Below, one piece after another: positions 7,282-15,256 of a stretch of DNA of 33,328 nucleotides. The DNA is from Peptococcaceae bacterium (GTDB lineage Bacteria; Bacillota; DSM-521; Neomoorellales; Neomoorellaceae). A program made the position numbers and the translations under genes. The stretch is from the NCBI GenBank assembly GCA_003509545.1, contig DOLC01000057.1, forward strand, positions 1 through 33,328. Reading direction: 5' to 3'. The notes beneath the pieces are model-generated. The model did no database searches and was not told where the DNA came from. It worked only from the letters and a program-made list of their open reading frames with translations. How positions within the stretch are numbered: position 1 is the first letter of the stretch; every line of letters starts with the position of its first letter.

Positions 7282-8553
7282 GTGAGGGCGGTGCTGGAGG
7301 CCAGCATGCTCGATCGCATCCTGAAGGAAACCGTAGAAGCCCTCGAGCGCAGCCGGTATCAAATCCAGGAGATTGCCGAAAACGCCCAGGCGGAAGCGAG
7401 ACAGGTTAGCAGGGAACTGGAAGAGGTAAAGAAATCCTTACAGGCGGTCATCGAGGAAGTAGACCACCTTGAAAGGGCCGAAAAGAAGGCCCGGCTCCGC
7501 CTGGCGGAAGTTAGCAAGGATTTTTATCGATATAAGGAACAGGATATAAAAGAAGCCTACGATGCGGCATATCAGTTGCAGATAGAATTGATTAAGCTTA
7601 GGGATAAGGAGAAGATGCTGCAGTACCGGCGTAATCACCTGGAGAGGAGCAGCCAACGATTGCAACTGACCGTTCAAAAGGCCGAACAGCTTGCCTCCCA
7701 AGTGAAGGTTATCCTCAGTTATCTCACCGGCGAGCTGCAGGGTCTAAGCCTGAAGCTGGATGAGCTGCAGCAAACCCAGCAACTGGTTTTCAGTATTATT
7801 TGGGCCCAGGAGGAAGAGCGCAAGAGAGTGGCCCGGGAGATCCACGACGGGCCGGCCCAATCCCTGGCCCACATTGCCCTGCAGGCCGAATACTGCCTGG
7901 AGCTCTTGAACCGGAATTCCGGGCAGATCCGGGAAGAACTCCACGCCCTACAAAATATCGCCAGCCTTTGCCTGCAGGATATGCGCAAGATCATTTTCGA
8001 CCTCAGGCCCATGGTGCTGGACGACATCGGGCTGGTCCCTGCCCTGGAGAGGTATTTCACAACTTATAAGGAACAGCACGGGCTGGAGGTCGACTTCTTG
8101 TTTTTCGGCCGGGAACGCCGCCTGGACCGTACCCTGGAAGTAGCCCTTTTCCGGATAATTCAAGAGGCCGTGAACAATATCCGGAAGCATGCCGGGGTTG
8201 CAAGGGCTTTAGTTAAAATGGAAATGCTACCCAACAGAATAAGTATCAGTATACGGGACGAAGGCAAGGGTTTTGATCCGGCGGCCCTTCAAAAGCGCCC
8301 GGAAGGCGGAGGTTACGGCCTCTTAGGTATGCAAGAAAGGGTGCAACTCTTAAAGGGAAATATGAAAGTCATTACGGCACCCGGTAAGGGTACCAGTATA
8401 AACATAACCATACCCTTGGAAAAAAAGTCCGAAGCCCCTTCCGGCGGTGTACCCGGGCGTAGAAGCGAAGGGGCCTCCCTTACCAGTGGAAAAGCCATGG
8501 CCACCGGCGAGCCTCTAGCAGACGCTATACCAAGGGAGAGGGGACGAGAATGA
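7282..8553 (+). CDS. degS: DegS-type sensor histidine kinase
   Basis: Cytoplasmic two-component kinase with no membrane segments. Residues about 1-170 are a long coiled coil of the DegS sensor type. The HisKA_3 dimerisation domain has EEERKRVAREIHDGPAQ, with phospho-acceptor His188. The HATPase domain follows with EAVNNIRKHA, IRDEGKGFDP and GGYGLLGMQERV. A Ser/Gly/Arg-rich tail of about 40 residues follows the ATPase and is unlike B. subtilis DegS. The GTG at 7282 is supported by AAGGAG six bases upstream; an ATG at 7306 is an alternative. No response regulator is adjacent, so its partner (DegU-like) must lie elsewhere. The stop overlaps the holA start as ATGA, so the two are translationally coupled. 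Confidence 0.88.
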   Translation: MRAVLEASMLDRILKETVEALERSRYQIQEIAENAQAEARQVSRELEEVKKSLQAVIEEVDHLERAEKKARLRLAEVSKDFYRYKEQDIKEAYDAAYQLQIELIKLRDKEKMLQYRRNHLERSSQRLQLTVQKAEQLASQVKVILSYLTGELQGLSLKLDELQQTQQLVFSIIWAQEEERKRVAREIHDGPAQSLAHIALQAEYCLELLNRNSGQIREELHALQNIASLCLQDMRKIIFDLRPMVLDDIGLVPALERYFTTYKEQHGLEVDFLFFGRERRLDRTLEVALFRIIQEAVNNIRKHAGVARALVKMEMLPNRISISIRDEGKGFDPAALQKRPEGGGYGLLGMQERVQLLKGNMKVITAPGKGTSINITIPLEKKSEAPSGGVPGRRSEGASLTSGKAMATGEPLADAIPRERGRE

Positions 8554-9539
8554 CCTGGCCGGAACTCCTGCAGGAATTATCCGCGGGCCATGTGGCACCC
8601 GTATATTTACTGTACGGCGAGGAAAAATATTTGGTGGCCCAAGCCGTCCAAGCTATTAAAGAATCCCTCTTATCCCCGGAAGCAGAGCCCTTCGATTACC
8701 AGGAGTTCGCCGGCGACGATCTTGCTCCCGAAAGCCTTTTGGTACTGGCGGGCACGCCCCCGGTCTTAAGTCCTAGGCGATTAATTCTCGTTAAGAACGC
8801 GCGGCTGGAGATTGATGCCCTCGTCGGTTACTTAGAAAACCCTTCCCCGGCGGCCTGCCTGGTCCTAACGGCTACCGGAAATATAGATAAGCGGGGGAAG
8901 GCCTTCCGGTTGCTCCAGAAGGTAGGCCGTTGTGTGGAGTTTGAGCCTTTGAAGCCGGGAGCCCTGGCGCGGTGGTTGGCCCAGGAAGCCCAAAGGATGG
9001 GCCGTAGAATGGAAGGACCCGCGGCCATGGCCCTGGCGCAGGCTGCCGGCAACCTCCAGCAGGGGGTATTAGAGCTTGCCAAGGTGGACCTATATCTCCC
9101 TCCCGGAAAGCCTATAACCTTGAAGGAGGTTCAGGCCCTGGTACCTTCCGCCCTGGCCTCCGATGCCATTTTTCAAATGGTAGACGCCCTGGGCAGCGGC
9201 CGGGCCGAAGTGGCCATAGGCCTCTGCCGCCGCCTTCTGGCCCAAGGGGAATCTCCCCTAGGTATTCTGGGAATGATGGTTCGCCAGTTCCGGCTGATCC
9301 TGCAGGCCCATTTGACCGGACTGGAATCACCAGACCTCCCCTCCATCCTTCGCTTGCCCCCCTTTGTGGCCCGCAAGGTAGCCAGGCAGGCGGCCCGGTT
9401 TTCCCGGGAAGGGGCGGCGGAAGTTTTGGAGCTCTTCCTCCAAACCGATGTCGACCTTAAAACCGGTGCCGGCCCTCCGCCTTTCCTCCTCGAACGGGCC
9501 ATTTGGGCCGCCGTAAAAAGGGGGAAACGGGAGGGGTAG
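8550..9539 (+). CDS. holA: DNA polymerase III delta subunit
   Basis: Clamp-loader subunit that opens the beta sliding clamp. The 329-residue length and the features YLLYGEEKYLVAQAVQAIKE at the N-terminus, LVLAGTPPVLSPRRLILVKN, and the helical C-terminal domain (LGILGMMVRQFRLILQAH) are those of bacterial HolA. It sits convergently against rpsT, as in many Firmicutes, where comEC normally precedes holA. Here comEC is 5.4 kb upstream and degS is the direct neighbour, overlapping by four bases. An inverted repeat spans the stop codon. Confidence 0.93.
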   Translation: MTWPELLQELSAGHVAPVYLLYGEEKYLVAQAVQAIKESLLSPEAEPFDYQEFAGDDLAPESLLVLAGTPPVLSPRRLILVKNARLEIDALVGYLENPSPAACLVLTATGNIDKRGKAFRLLQKVGRCVEFEPLKPGALARWLAQEAQRMGRRMEGPAAMALAQAAGNLQQGVLELAKVDLYLPPGKPITLKEVQALVPSALASDAIFQMVDALGSGRAEVAIGLCRRLLAQGESPLGILGMMVRQFRLILQAHLTGLESPDLPSILRLPPFVARKVARQAARFSREGAAEVLELFLQTDVDLKTGAGPPPFLLERAIWAAVKRGKREG

Positions 9540-9551
9540 CCCCGTTTCCCC
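9521..9551 (+). terminator. Hairpin over the holA stop codon
   Basis: GGGGAAACGGG (9521-9531) pairs perfectly with CCCGTTTCCCC (9541-9551) around a 9-base loop that contains the holA TAG. There is no strong T run after it, so it may be a weak terminator or an mRNA 3'-end stabiliser. Confidence 0.6.
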
Positions 9552-9724
9552 GGTTCTTAATTCCCGCGTTCCTTTTCCCGGCCCTCCCGGGCTCCCCGCC
9601 CGGGAAACACCGGCCCGGGGGTAACTTCCGGCCCCAGTTCGACGTCCGTGGGCCCCGGTGCGGGGCCTGTCGCAGGGCCGGGGCCTTGCCTACCTTTCTT
9701 CTTCTCTTTTTCCGGCAAATTAAA

Positions 9725-9771
9725 TCCCCCCTTTCTACCCCGGTATTTAGTATGGCAGGAGAAAGGGGGGA
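9725..9771 (-). terminator. rpsT: Probable rpsT terminator
   Basis: TCCCCCCTTTCT (9725-9736) pairs with AGAAAGGGGGGA (9760-9771), a 12-bp perfect stem with a 23-base loop. On the minus strand it lies about 25 bp after the rpsT stop and is followed by ATTTAATTT. It may also stop readthrough from holA on the plus strand. The rest of 9552-9795 is GC-rich with several CCCGGG-type motifs and no gene. Confidence 0.65.
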
Positions 9772-9795
9772 ATACTCTCGAATGCCATAAATTTC

Positions 9796-10065
9796 TTAGC
9801 CGGCAGCCCGGCGGTTGAACCGCAATTGCAAGCGGGACTTCTTTCTGGCCGCCGTATTGGGATGTAAAACACCTTTGGTTACCGCCTTATCCAGGGTTTT
9901 AATGGCCTCGACCAGCTTTTCCCTGGCCTGCTCCAGTTCTCCGCCGGCTAAGGCCACCTCGAACTTCTTGATGGCCGTTTTTACCTTGGACTTGATGGCT
10001 TTATTGCGCATAGTGCGCTTACGCGTAATTTCTATGCGCTTTTTTGCCGACTTGGTGTTGGCCAC
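9796..10065 (-). CDS. rpsT: 30S ribosomal protein S20
   Basis: An 89-residue basic protein starting MANTKSAKKRIEITRKR and ending RKKSRLQLRFNRRAAG, the classic S20 sequence; it binds 16S rRNA early in 30S assembly. The start is GTG, with GGGAGGTGAGGAG immediately upstream. A separate promoter-like sequence lies between it and uppP. It is convergent with holA. Confidence 0.97.
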   Translation of the reverse strand: MANTKSAKKRIEITRKRTMRNKAIKSKVKTAIKKFEVALAGGELEQAREKLVEAIKTLDKAVTKGVLHPNTAARKKSRLQLRFNRRAAG

Positions 10066-10087
10066 TTACTCCTCACCTCCCCGCTGT

Positions 10088-10117
10088 ATTTTATCACGCT
10101 CCCAACTCCCCCTGCAA
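10088..10117 (-). promoter_or_regulatory. rpsT: Candidate rpsT promoter
   Basis: On the minus strand, TTGCAG (10117-10112) and TAAAAT (10093-10088) are separated by 18 bases. The -10 is five of six to consensus, the -35 weaker. It lies between the uppP stop and the rpsT ribosome-binding site. Confidence 0.45.
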
Positions 10118-10122
10118 CTGGC

Positions 10123-10908
10123 TTAGCCGCGCCATACCTCTACCAATATTACCAGGGCCGCGAGGGCCAGGCGGTACCAGGCGAAGAGGAGGTAGCTTCC
10201 CCGGCGCAGGTACTGTAAGAGGAACTTGATGGCCAGGAAGCCCACGACCGCCGAGGTGACGATACCCACCACGAAGGCCGCATCCACCTCCCCCCAAGAC
10301 AGGTGCCTAAATTCCCAGACGGCGGCGCCGGCAATAATGGGCACGGAAAGGAGAAAAGAAAACCGGGCGGCGGTCTCCCGGCTCATGCCGGTAAGGAGGC
10401 CGGCCGTCATGGTAATGCCCGAACGCGAAACCCCGGGAATAATGGCCAGGGCCTGGGAAAGCCCGACCAGAAGGCTGTCTGCCATGGTGATATTTTCCAT
10501 CTGCCTGGTTTTGGGCCCCACCCTGTCTGCCGCCCACAGGGCAACGCCCATGAGAGCCAGGGCCAGGGCAATCAGCACAGGCGTCCGGAACACCGTTTGG
10601 GCCTGTTCTTCCAGGGCTACGCCGAAGAGGGCGCTGGGAACGCAGGCCAAAAGAAGGTAATAAAACAGCCGGCCTTCCCGGCTGCGGGGCCGTATTAAGC
10701 CATCCCGAACGATTTCCATGAGCTCTCGCCAGAAGTAGGCCAGAACGGCTACCAGCGTACCAACATGGAGGGCCACATCAAAGGTTAAGCCGGGTTCCGG
10801 CCAGCCGAAAAGCCAGCGCACCAGGACCAGGTGGGCCGAGCTGGAGATGGGTAGGAACTCGCCCAAACTTTGCACAATCCCCAAGACTAAAGCCTGCCAT
10901 AAGTTCAT
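10123..10908 (-). CDS. uppP: Undecaprenyl-diphosphatase
   Basis: Membrane phosphatase that regenerates undecaprenyl phosphate for cell-wall synthesis and confers bacitracin tolerance. Family motifs are present: LGEFLPISSSAHLVL near residue 15-30 and PGVSRSGITMTAGLLTGMSR in the second half. The 261 residues contain about eight hydrophobic segments. The ATG has AAGGATT about 9 bp upstream and a good sigma-A promoter 40-70 bp upstream, so it is probably transcribed alone. Confidence 0.95.
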   Translation of the reverse strand: MNLWQALVLGIVQSLGEFLPISSSAHLVLVRWLFGWPEPGLTFDVALHVGTLVAVLAYFWRELMEIVRDGLIRPRSREGRLFYYLLLACVPSALFGVALEEQAQTVFRTPVLIALALALMGVALWAADRVGPKTRQMENITMADSLLVGLSQALAIIPGVSRSGITMTAGLLTGMSRETAARFSFLLSVPIIAGAAVWEFRHLSWGEVDAAFVVGIVTSAVVGFLAIKFLLQYLRRGSYLLFAWYRLALAALVILVEVWRG

Positions 10909-10949
10909 TCTTCTTAATCCTTCCCCTGCCAGCAGCGAATCACAACGTC

Positions 10950-10979
10950 AGTTTATCCTGCTCGCCCGCATATTGTCAA
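10950..10979 (-). promoter_or_regulatory. uppP: Promoter of uppP
   Basis: On the minus strand a perfect -35 TTGACA (10979-10974) is followed after 18 bases by TAAACT (10955-10950), about 40 bp before the uppP ATG. Confidence 0.6.
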
Positions 10980-11004
10980 GGGAAAGTCTTGGCCCTCCGG
11001 CGGA

Positions 11005-11625
11005 TCAATAGACAGTGATCAAATCCTTTATGTCTTCAAATCTCTTGGGCCCGATGCCTGATACGTTCTGGATGTCTTCCACGGAACGGTAGGGTCCGTG
11101 CTTTTCCCGGTACTCCACGATACGCCGCGCCAGGGTAGGACCTATGCCGGGGAGGGTAGCCAGCTCATTGACATCGGCTCTGTTTATGTTCACCTTACTT
11201 CCCGCCCCGCCCGCCACAGAAGAAGGGAACACACTCTGTCCCTCTTCTCCCTTTCGCGGCACTACGATCTGCTGGCCGTCCATCAGAGGTGCAGCGAGGT
11301 TTAGAGCATGGACATCCGCCTCCGGCAGGGGACCGGCAAGGTGTACGGCTTCGGCCACCCGGGCATCCTCAAGCAACTGATACACGCCGGGGCGCTCTAC
11401 CGCCCCGGTTACATGGACCTTAACGGTCTTTTCTTCCCGAGGAGCCGCCCCGGCCTCCGTAGCCTTTCTAAGATCCGCTTCCTCGCCTTTCTCCACTACC
11501 GGAACCGCCGTCTCCTGCCCCAGACGCCACCGCTCGTAGATTATACCCCCTCCGAAGAGGAGTACGGCGGCCACCACGGCCATCACCCAGCGGACTCTGT
11601 TGTCCCACTCCCACATTCCCTTCAC
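11005..11625 (-). CDS. comEA: ComEA-type competence DNA-binding protein
   Basis: Membrane-anchored receptor that binds double-stranded DNA at the cell surface and hands it to ComEC. One N-terminal membrane segment (VMAVVAAVLLFGGGIIY) is followed by a charged linker, an SLBB domain (KVHVTGAVERPGVYQLLEDA) and a C-terminal pair of helix-hairpin-helix motifs: VNINRADVNELATLPGIGPT and NVSGIGPKRFEDIKDL. The 206 residues are normal length. The start is GTG at 11625 or ATG at 11616; neither has a strong SD. It stands alone between uppP and the ion-pump operon, not next to comEC. Confidence 0.93.
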   Translation of the reverse strand: MKGMWEWDNRVRWVMAVVAAVLLFGGGIIYERWRLGQETAVPVVEKGEEADLRKATEAGAAPREEKTVKVHVTGAVERPGVYQLLEDARVAEAVHLAGPLPEADVHALNLAAPLMDGQQIVVPRKGEEGQSVFPSSVAGGAGSKVNINRADVNELATLPGIGPTLARRIVEYREKHGPYRSVEDIQNVSGIGPKRFEDIKDLITVY

Positions 11626-11668
11626 CCCGGGGAGGTTTGTTGTCTTTGACGTCCATATACGATGCGAA

Positions 11669-11727
11669 GGAGCCTTTCCCAGGCTCCCTCTTAAAACGGC
11701 GCGGAGATATATCAGACCGCTGATATA
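11669..11727 (-). terminator. Two hairpins after the ion-pump operon
   Basis: Directly after the last subunit's stop (minus strand) lie TATATCAG/CTGATATA (11708-11727, loop of 4) and GGAGCCT/AGGCTCC (11669-11687, loop of 5). Neither is followed by a strong T run, so termination is plausible but not certain. Confidence 0.4.
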
Positions 11728-11731
11728 ACTT

Positions 11732-13486
11732 TTACGGAGTCGTAGACCGCCAGAGAAGGAAAACCGTCACCGCCACTATCACAACGGCGGCGAGGGATAC
11801 ATTGACTCCCAGGGGCTGGCCGTAACGGCCCGGGTCGTAAGCCGCCCCTTCCCCGTTTCCGGCTCCCTCGCCCGGACCGGAACGGAGAAAGCTCATGAAC
11901 AGGTAGGGATTGGCGAAATAGGGGGTCACCTTGACATAGGCGGAAGAAAGACACCTGTACAAGGCTTCCCGCAGCCCCGTTATAGCTCCCACCACTAAGT
12001 AGAGCAAGACGGCCAGGGGTTTGCGGTACACCCAATCCGTGTCGAGGGAGATGACGATTTTGCGGTCCAGGCGCGGCAGCAAGAGCCAAAAGGCCGCCGC
12101 CGTAGCTGCCAGAAGTTGGACCGAGGACATGATATGGTCGACGGTATAAGGTTCGTATTCGAGGGGATAGGGTAAACGGGAGTACAACAGCCCCGGGAAA
12201 ATACCGTAAAGAAGACACAATAGGGAATTCATGGCCATGGCCAAATGCATGTTGAACGGGAGAGGTCGCGGTTTTATACCCTGATCCTCTCCGAAAAACG
12301 TGAAATAGAGCAGTTTCAATCCTATGGATAAAAAGGTGCCCACGCTGGCCAGGGTTAAAAGAAAATCCACGGCGGGAAGGCCGCTCTTGGCCGCGGCGGA
12401 AATCACCACCGATTTGCTGATGAAACCGTTGAACAAGGGTGCGCCCGAAATGGATAGGGCACCCACCGTGTAAAAGAGGGCGGTAAAAGGCATAAACCGG
12501 GCGATACCGCCCAACTCGGTCATCCATTCTCTGCCCGTAGCGTAAATTACGGCCCCGGTGCCCATAAACAGCAGAGATTTGTAGAGGATGTGGCTGTAAG
12601 CATGGGCCACGGACCCGTTCAGTCCCATCTCGGTCCCTATACCCACGGCGGCCACCATGTATCCCACCTGGCTGATAATGTGGTAGGCCAACAGGCGGCG
12701 AATATTGTTTTCCATAGCCGCATAAATGACGCCGTAGAGGGCCATTATTGTCCCGGCCCAAAGTAACACCGGGGCGCCGGGGAAGACTCTCACTAAGACG
12801 TAAACGGCCACCTTGGTAGTAAAGGCGCTCAGGTACACACTGCCGGTTACCGTACCTTCGGGATAGGCATCCGTAAGCCAGGCGTGGAGGGGCGGTATGG
12901 CGGCATTAACGGCCACGCCTAAAAGAACGGGCCAGAAGGCCGGGTGGCCCGTACCGGTAAGAGTCCCCACTGCCGGGTTGCCGCTTCCCACCAGGAGAAG
13001 AACCCCTAGCAGCAGGAGGTTGCCCCCGAAGAAGTGCACCAGAAGGTATCTAAAACCGGCCTTCAGGGATCTTGCGGTATTCCGGTACCAGATTAGAAAG
13101 ACCGACGAGATGGACATTAGTTCCCAGAAGAAAAATAGGGTTATCCAATCCCCCGCGAATACCACTCCCAGAGAACCGGCCGCATAGAGGAGCGCGGCCA
13201 TATGTTCTCCCCGCCGGGTGACGTGGAGGGCGTAAACCCCCCCCAGGAGGGACATTATGCTGAATATGAGGCCGAACACCAGGGACAGGGCATCGGCCTT
13301 GAGGAATACCAGCTTATACCCCAGCACTTCCCCGGCCACCAGCGTACCCGGCGACATATGGGCCACCGCCGCTACGGCCAAGAGAGGTCCGGCCACCAAG
13401 AAGATCTGGCGCAGCCGGTGGGGCAGCAGGAGGATTATTGCCGCCGTCGCCACTAGAATCAGCGAAGGATGTAGGGCTTCAATCAT
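11732..13486 (-). CDS. Third antiporter-like subunit (MrpD/NuoN family)
   Basis: A 584-residue polytopic membrane protein of the proton-translocating NuoL/M/N-MrpA/D family, last in the operon. The core is clear: TM5 glutamate in LFFFWELMSISS (E122), PLHAWLTDAYPEG, and TM8 lysine in SAFTTKVAVYV (K225). The TM7 lysine that normally precedes PLHxWL is replaced by Asn (VAVNAAIPPL, N194), unlike the two sister subunits (K222 and K226). The C-terminus is extended by about 100 residues with a soluble stretch (FLRSGPGEGAGNGEGAAYDP) and a final membrane helix. The ATG overlaps the end of the small 13479 gene. It may act as a structural or partially active channel. Subunit identity within the family is uncertain. 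Confidence 0.85.
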   Translation of the reverse strand: MIEALHPSLILVATAAIILLLPHRLRQIFLVAGPLLAVAAVAHMSPGTLVAGEVLGYKLVFLKADALSLVFGLIFSIMSLLGGVYALHVTRRGEHMAALLYAAGSLGVVFAGDWITLFFFWELMSISSVFLIWYRNTARSLKAGFRYLLVHFFGGNLLLLGVLLLVGSGNPAVGTLTGTGHPAFWPVLLGVAVNAAIPPLHAWLTDAYPEGTVTGSVYLSAFTTKVAVYVLVRVFPGAPVLLWAGTIMALYGVIYAAMENNIRRLLAYHIISQVGYMVAAVGIGTEMGLNGSVAHAYSHILYKSLLFMGTGAVIYATGREWMTELGGIARFMPFTALFYTVGALSISGAPLFNGFISKSVVISAAAKSGLPAVDFLLTLASVGTFLSIGLKLLYFTFFGEDQGIKPRPLPFNMHLAMAMNSLLCLLYGIFPGLLYSRLPYPLEYEPYTVDHIMSSVQLLAATAAAFWLLLPRLDRKIVISLDTDWVYRKPLAVLLYLVVGAITGLREALYRCLSSAYVKVTPYFANPYLFMSFLRSGPGEGAGNGEGAAYDPGRYGQPLGVNVSLAAVVIVAVTVFLLWRSTTP

Positions 13487-13745
13487 GGTTACCGACCATC
13501 ACCTTTTTCAGGATATTTTCTTCTTCCTCCTCATAGTAAGTCTCCTGGCGCTGGAGGAAGCGCTTGCCCAGCCCCTTAGCGAAGAAAATAATGGCCGTAC
13601 ACCCTATAAATCCTATTAGCGCGTCGAAACCGGGCAGGTACCAGGGGAAATATACGTGGTGGGGATCAAAAAAGGCTATTTCCAGCAACGTAGAAAATAC
13701 TACTAGGATCACCATAAGGTAGAAAAACCCTCTTGTCACCCTCAC
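13479..13745 (-). CDS. Small two-helix membrane protein of the ion-pump operon
   Basis: An 88-residue protein of unknown function. It has two hydrophobic segments (FFYLMVILVVFSTLLEIAFF and DALIGFIGCTAIIFFAKGLG) and a basic then acidic tail (QRQETYYEEEEENILKKV). It starts with GTG overlapping the preceding subunit's stop (GTGA), and its end overlaps the next gene's start, so it is translated as part of the operon. It is not MrpC, F or G, which are all present separately. From memory, similar small proteins with a conserved GF-GC-AKGLGK pattern occur beside NuoL/MrpD-like genes in other anaerobes; this would need a search. Probably an accessory or assembly subunit. Confidence 0.75.
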   Translation of the reverse strand: MRVTRGFFYLMVILVVFSTLLEIAFFDPHHVYFPWYLPGFDALIGFIGCTAIIFFAKGLGKRFLQRQETYYEEEEENILKKVMVGNHD

Positions 13746-15256
13746 TGCCCTCCCATGGCTATGCTAGAGGTGGCCCCGAACACGCTCTGAACCGCGGCTA
13801 GGGCCAATTCATAAAACTTAAGCCCTATATTGGGAAATACGCCCAGAATGATGGAAATACAGGCCGTGATGACCAGGGGATAGAGGAGCGAAGGTTTGGC
13901 CTCTCCGCCGTGATGGGTACCAGAGCTCCGGCCGAAAAAGGCCTGGATGGCTACCGGCAGCAGATAGCCCGTAGATAACAGGGCACTGGCTATCAGGACC
14001 AGGATAACAAAAATATTCCCGGCCTCCAGGGCGCCCAGACCCAGGTTCCATTTGCTAACAAACCCGGCAAAAAAGGGTATGCCGGCTATACCCAGGGAGC
14101 CTAACAAGAAGGCGGCCATGGTTACGGGCATCTCCTTGCCCGTCCCACCTATTTCGCTCACCCTTTCCTTATGCGCAGTAGCATACACCGCCCCGGCGCA
14201 AAAGAACAGGGTGATCTTCATAAAGGCATGGGCTACTATGTGCATTATGCCGCCCAGAAAGGCCAAAGGCGTGGCCAACCCGGCCCCCAGCACGATATAA
14301 GATAACTGGCCTACGGTAGAATAAGCCAACCGGCGCTTTAAGTTGTCTTCCGCCAGGGCCCGCAGCGAAGCCAAGATAATGGTGGCCGCCGCAAATCCGA
14401 CCAGTATCTTGCCCGAGGCGGTGGAGTTGATGAGCTCAGGTCCGAACACATAGCCTACTACCCTCAGCACGCCAAAGGCCCCTGCCTTGACCACCGCCAC
14501 CGCATGGAGCAATGCGCTGACCGGGGTAGGTGCCACCATAGCCGTAGGCAGCCACCCGTGCAGCGGCATAATGGCTGACTTGACGCCGACCCCCGCCATG
14601 AATAAGATAAACAGTACTCCTAATAGGGCCGGAGGTGCTTGCCCGGCCAAAAATCCGCCAGGCGTAAACTCCGCCTCCGGAACCATTATCTGCACACCGA
14701 CTATGGCCAGCAGCAGCAATTGTCCGGCCGCCAGGGTATATACCAGGTATTTGCGGCCTCCGGCAACGGCCTCATCGGTGCGGGCATGGATAACTAAGGG
14801 ATACGTGGCTATGGTTAGGATCTCGTAGAAGATGAAAAAGGTAAGCAGATTAGCGGCGAAGGCAATGCCCATGGTCGCCGAAAGGCAGAGGGCGAAGGCC
14901 GCATAATACCCCGTCTCGTGGCCGTACCGCATGGCACGCATATAGCCTATGTTGTAAACCGAGGTCACTATCCACAGGCCGGACGACAGCAGGGCAAAAA
15001 GCAATCCGAGGGGATCCGCTTTGAAATGCAGGGAAATGCCTGCCGCGGCGGTCCAGGGTACAGTCTCCACCAGTTTGCCCGCCAGCACCTCGGGCAACAT
15101 GCTCAAAACAATGATAAACTTCCCTGCGGCCGCCAGCATGGTTATACTTTCTCGTATAAGGGGACGGCGATCATTTAGGAGAATAAGACCTGCCGCCGCC
15201 ATGGAAATCAGTACGCCCCACAGCGGTCGATTGGCTAGAAAGAACTCCGCTGTCAT
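13742..15256 (-). CDS. Second antiporter-like subunit (NuoL/MrpA N-terminal type)
   Basis: A 504-residue proton-translocating subunit. TM5 Glu in FFIFYEILTIATYP (E145), TM7 Lys in GVGVKSAIMPLHGWLP (K226) and TM8 Lys in HAVAVVKAGAFGV (K257) are all present. The stretch MVAPTPVSALLHA resembles NuoL and MrpA more than MrpD. It may therefore replace the N-terminal part of MrpA, whose C-terminal parts are encoded separately as the MbhD- and MbhE-like genes. The ATG at 15256 is chosen because GGAGG lies 8 bases upstream and the start overlaps the previous stop (TGATG); a TTG at 15271 would add five residues. Confidence 0.87.
   Translation of the reverse strand: MTAEFFLANRPLWGVLISMAAAGLILLNDRRPLIRESITMLAAAGKFIIVLSMLPEVLAGKLVETVPWTAAAGISLHFKADPLGLLFALLSSGLWIVTSVYNIGYMRAMRYGHETGYYAAFALCLSATMGIAFAANLLTFFIFYEILTIATYPLVIHARTDEAVAGGRKYLVYTLAAGQLLLLAIVGVQIMVPEAEFTPGGFLAGQAPPALLGVLFILFMAGVGVKSAIMPLHGWLPTAMVAPTPVSALLHAVAVVKAGAFGVLRVVGYVFGPELINSTASGKILVGFAAATIILASLRALAEDNLKRRLAYSTVGQLSYIVLGAGLATPLAFLGGIMHIVAHAFMKITLFFCAGAVYATAHKERVSEIGGTGKEMPVTMAAFLLGSLGIAGIPFFAGFVSKWNLGLGALEAGNIFVILVLIASALLSTGYLLPVAIQAFFGRSSGTHHGGEAKPSLLYPLVITACISIILGVFPNIGLKFYELALAAVQSVFGATSSIAMGGQ

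Noticed and set aside
11712..12761. Long open frame (349 codons) on the minus strand in another frame
   Set aside because: It lies inside the third antiporter-like subunit, is rich in Arg, Gly and Pro as expected from a shifted GC-rich gene, and has no membrane segments or known motif.
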